Shown here: one piece after another, positions 20,990-21,563 of the stretch
Layout: each line of letters opens with the position of its first letter
Numbering within the stretch: position 1 is the first letter of the stretch
Assembly: GCF_032854445.1 (NCBI RefSeq)
Contig: NW_027018489.1
Coordinates: 1 to 21,563, forward strand
Source: Liolophura sinensis
Lineage: Eukaryota; Mollusca; Polyplacophora; Chitonida; Chitonidae
Reading direction: 5' to 3'
Length of the DNA: 21,563 bases
Program-made: the position numbers and the translations under genes
The notes under the pieces: generated by a model
What the model saw: only the letters and a program-made list of their open reading frames with translations
The model's database searches: none
Told to the model about the DNA's origin: nothing

Positions 20990-21541
20990 GCTACCGAAGG
21001 GCACATAACTTATAGTCAAAAGTTGAATATAGTAATGACCAGTCGCGATTGTACAGAGTACAGTGTAGCCGATTTCAATTAACAAAAAGACCAGGCAAAA
21101 TGCAAAAGGGGAAAAAACTGTTCCAGTGCTGCTGGTAAGACGCTAATCCGACGTATTTTGTGACGAGAAATCGAAATGGTGCAAACCGCGTTGCTCTCCG
21201 ACCAATACGTTTGGCTGTAGTGACAATTGAATGATCATTTATGTCATAATCACGTGCCCAGCAACGGCTCTTACTCCATGGAAACCAGGGAAATTTGCAA
21301 TTTTTCAACAGCTGCCGATGCCTGGCTCAATTCCGCATCTTTTGGCACCTTACTGAAGTGGGTTAGTGTTCAGTTGTACTTTTTACAGCAGACTGTATCA
21401 AGTACCTTGTGTTTTTCACGTACAAATGGTGTTGGGTTTTTCTACACGTAGATAAAGACATGAGATTGTCTTGCACTTAGAAGTAAGGCAATTGCTGGGG
21501 TGAGTTAAATGGGCTTAGCCCAAAGATTTCAGGTCTTCTGG
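20990..21541. repeat. Satellite monomer 39, subtype J
   Basis: Shares gtaagacgc and caatacgtttgg with 18246. At 552 bp it carries many single-base indels (cgaaatgg, gtgttgggttttt, agacatgag, gctggggtgag). Confidence 0.92.
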
Positions 21542-21563
21542 GCTACCGAAGGGCACATAACTT
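21542..21563. repeat. Partial monomer at window end
   Basis: First 22 bp of the next copy, cut by the window edge; subtype cannot be assigned. Confidence 0.85.

Larger units (their letters stand above)
19106..21541. repeat. Partial, rearranged third copy of the right-domain unit (B2 3' half, C3, H, I, J)
   Basis: From the middle of the monomer at 18795, the sequence again follows the B2-C3-H-I-J order seen at about 15810-18794, offset by about 3295 bp (six monomers). It has only one I monomer where the earlier segment has two (17148 and 17697). It also carries many single-base indels that are absent upstream, probably assembly or read error. Confidence 0.82.
1..21563. repeat. Satellite DNA array, ~549-bp monomer, 39 full copies plus two partial copies
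   Basis: The whole window is one head-to-tail array, all copies in the same orientation. The anchor gctaccgaag occurs 40 times; spacing is 548-553 bp in the first seven copies, 549 or 550 in the interior and 548-552 in the last five. Every base belongs to a monomer, so the array continues beyond both ends. All monomers share long invariant stretches (for example ttactccatggaaacca and tctacacgtagataaag), and variation is concentrated at linked diagnostic sites. No unique sequence, transposon, RNA gene or credible coding region interrupts it. Non-coding eukaryotic satellite is the straightforward reading. A macrosatellite or a spacer sub-repeat array is less likely, because no rRNA or other unit is interspersed. 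Confidence 0.98.

Noticed and set aside
1-21563. CRISPR array, transposon tandem or rDNA unit as the explanation for the repeats
   Set aside because: There are no short repeats with unique spacers, no terminal inverted repeats or transposase, and no rRNA-like conserved sequence. The whole unit repeats without unique spacers.
1-21563. Telomeric repeats at either end
   Set aside because: No run of a short telomere-type motif is present; both ends stop inside a satellite monomer.

Overview
The window is a single uninterrupted array of tandemly repeated satellite DNA. I see no gene, RNA gene, mobile element or unique flanking sequence. The anchor gctaccgaag recurs 40 times, at 121, 669, 1217, 1770 and so on to 21542. 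This gives 39 complete monomers plus a partial copy at each end. In the interior (about 3970 to 18795) the spacing is 549 bp in every copy except two of 550 bp. Monomer boundaries are arbitrary; all are phased here on that anchor.

The organism cannot be named from this sequence. Long, homogeneous, non-coding tandem repeats with higher-order structure indicate a eukaryotic heterochromatic array: centromeric, pericentromeric, subtelomeric or sex/B-chromosomal. I counted 19 CpG in the 549-bp monomer at 11657-12205, so CpG is only mildly depleted. That argues weakly against a heavily methylated vertebrate-type germline.

The copies fall into subfamilies recognised by linked variants, which I name A, B, B2, C, C2, C3, D, E, F, G, H, I and J. 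They form three broader groups: alpha (A, C, E, J), beta (B, G, H, I) and gamma (D, F). The order is: partial leader, A B C D | E F G C2 | E* F G C2 | E D E F G/L | A B C B2 C3 H I I/L | A B C B2 C3 H I I | J D/B2 | C3 H I J, partial. L marks the distinctive 3' portion that always precedes an A monomer. The left domain (to about 9.2 kb) is built on a 4-monomer, roughly 2196-bp unit, E F G C2. The right domain is built on an 8-monomer, 4393-bp unit present twice in near-perfect copies (9461-13853 and 13854-18245), followed by a partial, rearranged third copy.

Chimeric monomers mark where blocks were joined: 8911-9460, 13304-13853 and 18795-19344. The middle one is exactly the junction expected from a tandem duplication by unequal crossing over. 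All three switches fall in the same part of the monomer, around a conserved CCATGG tract.

The first 3.5 kb and last 2.3 kb are rich in single-base, mostly homopolymer, indels that the interior lacks. This looks like the unpolished ends of a long-read contig rather than biology. The numerous short ORFs on both strands are by-products of the repeat and are not annotated as genes.
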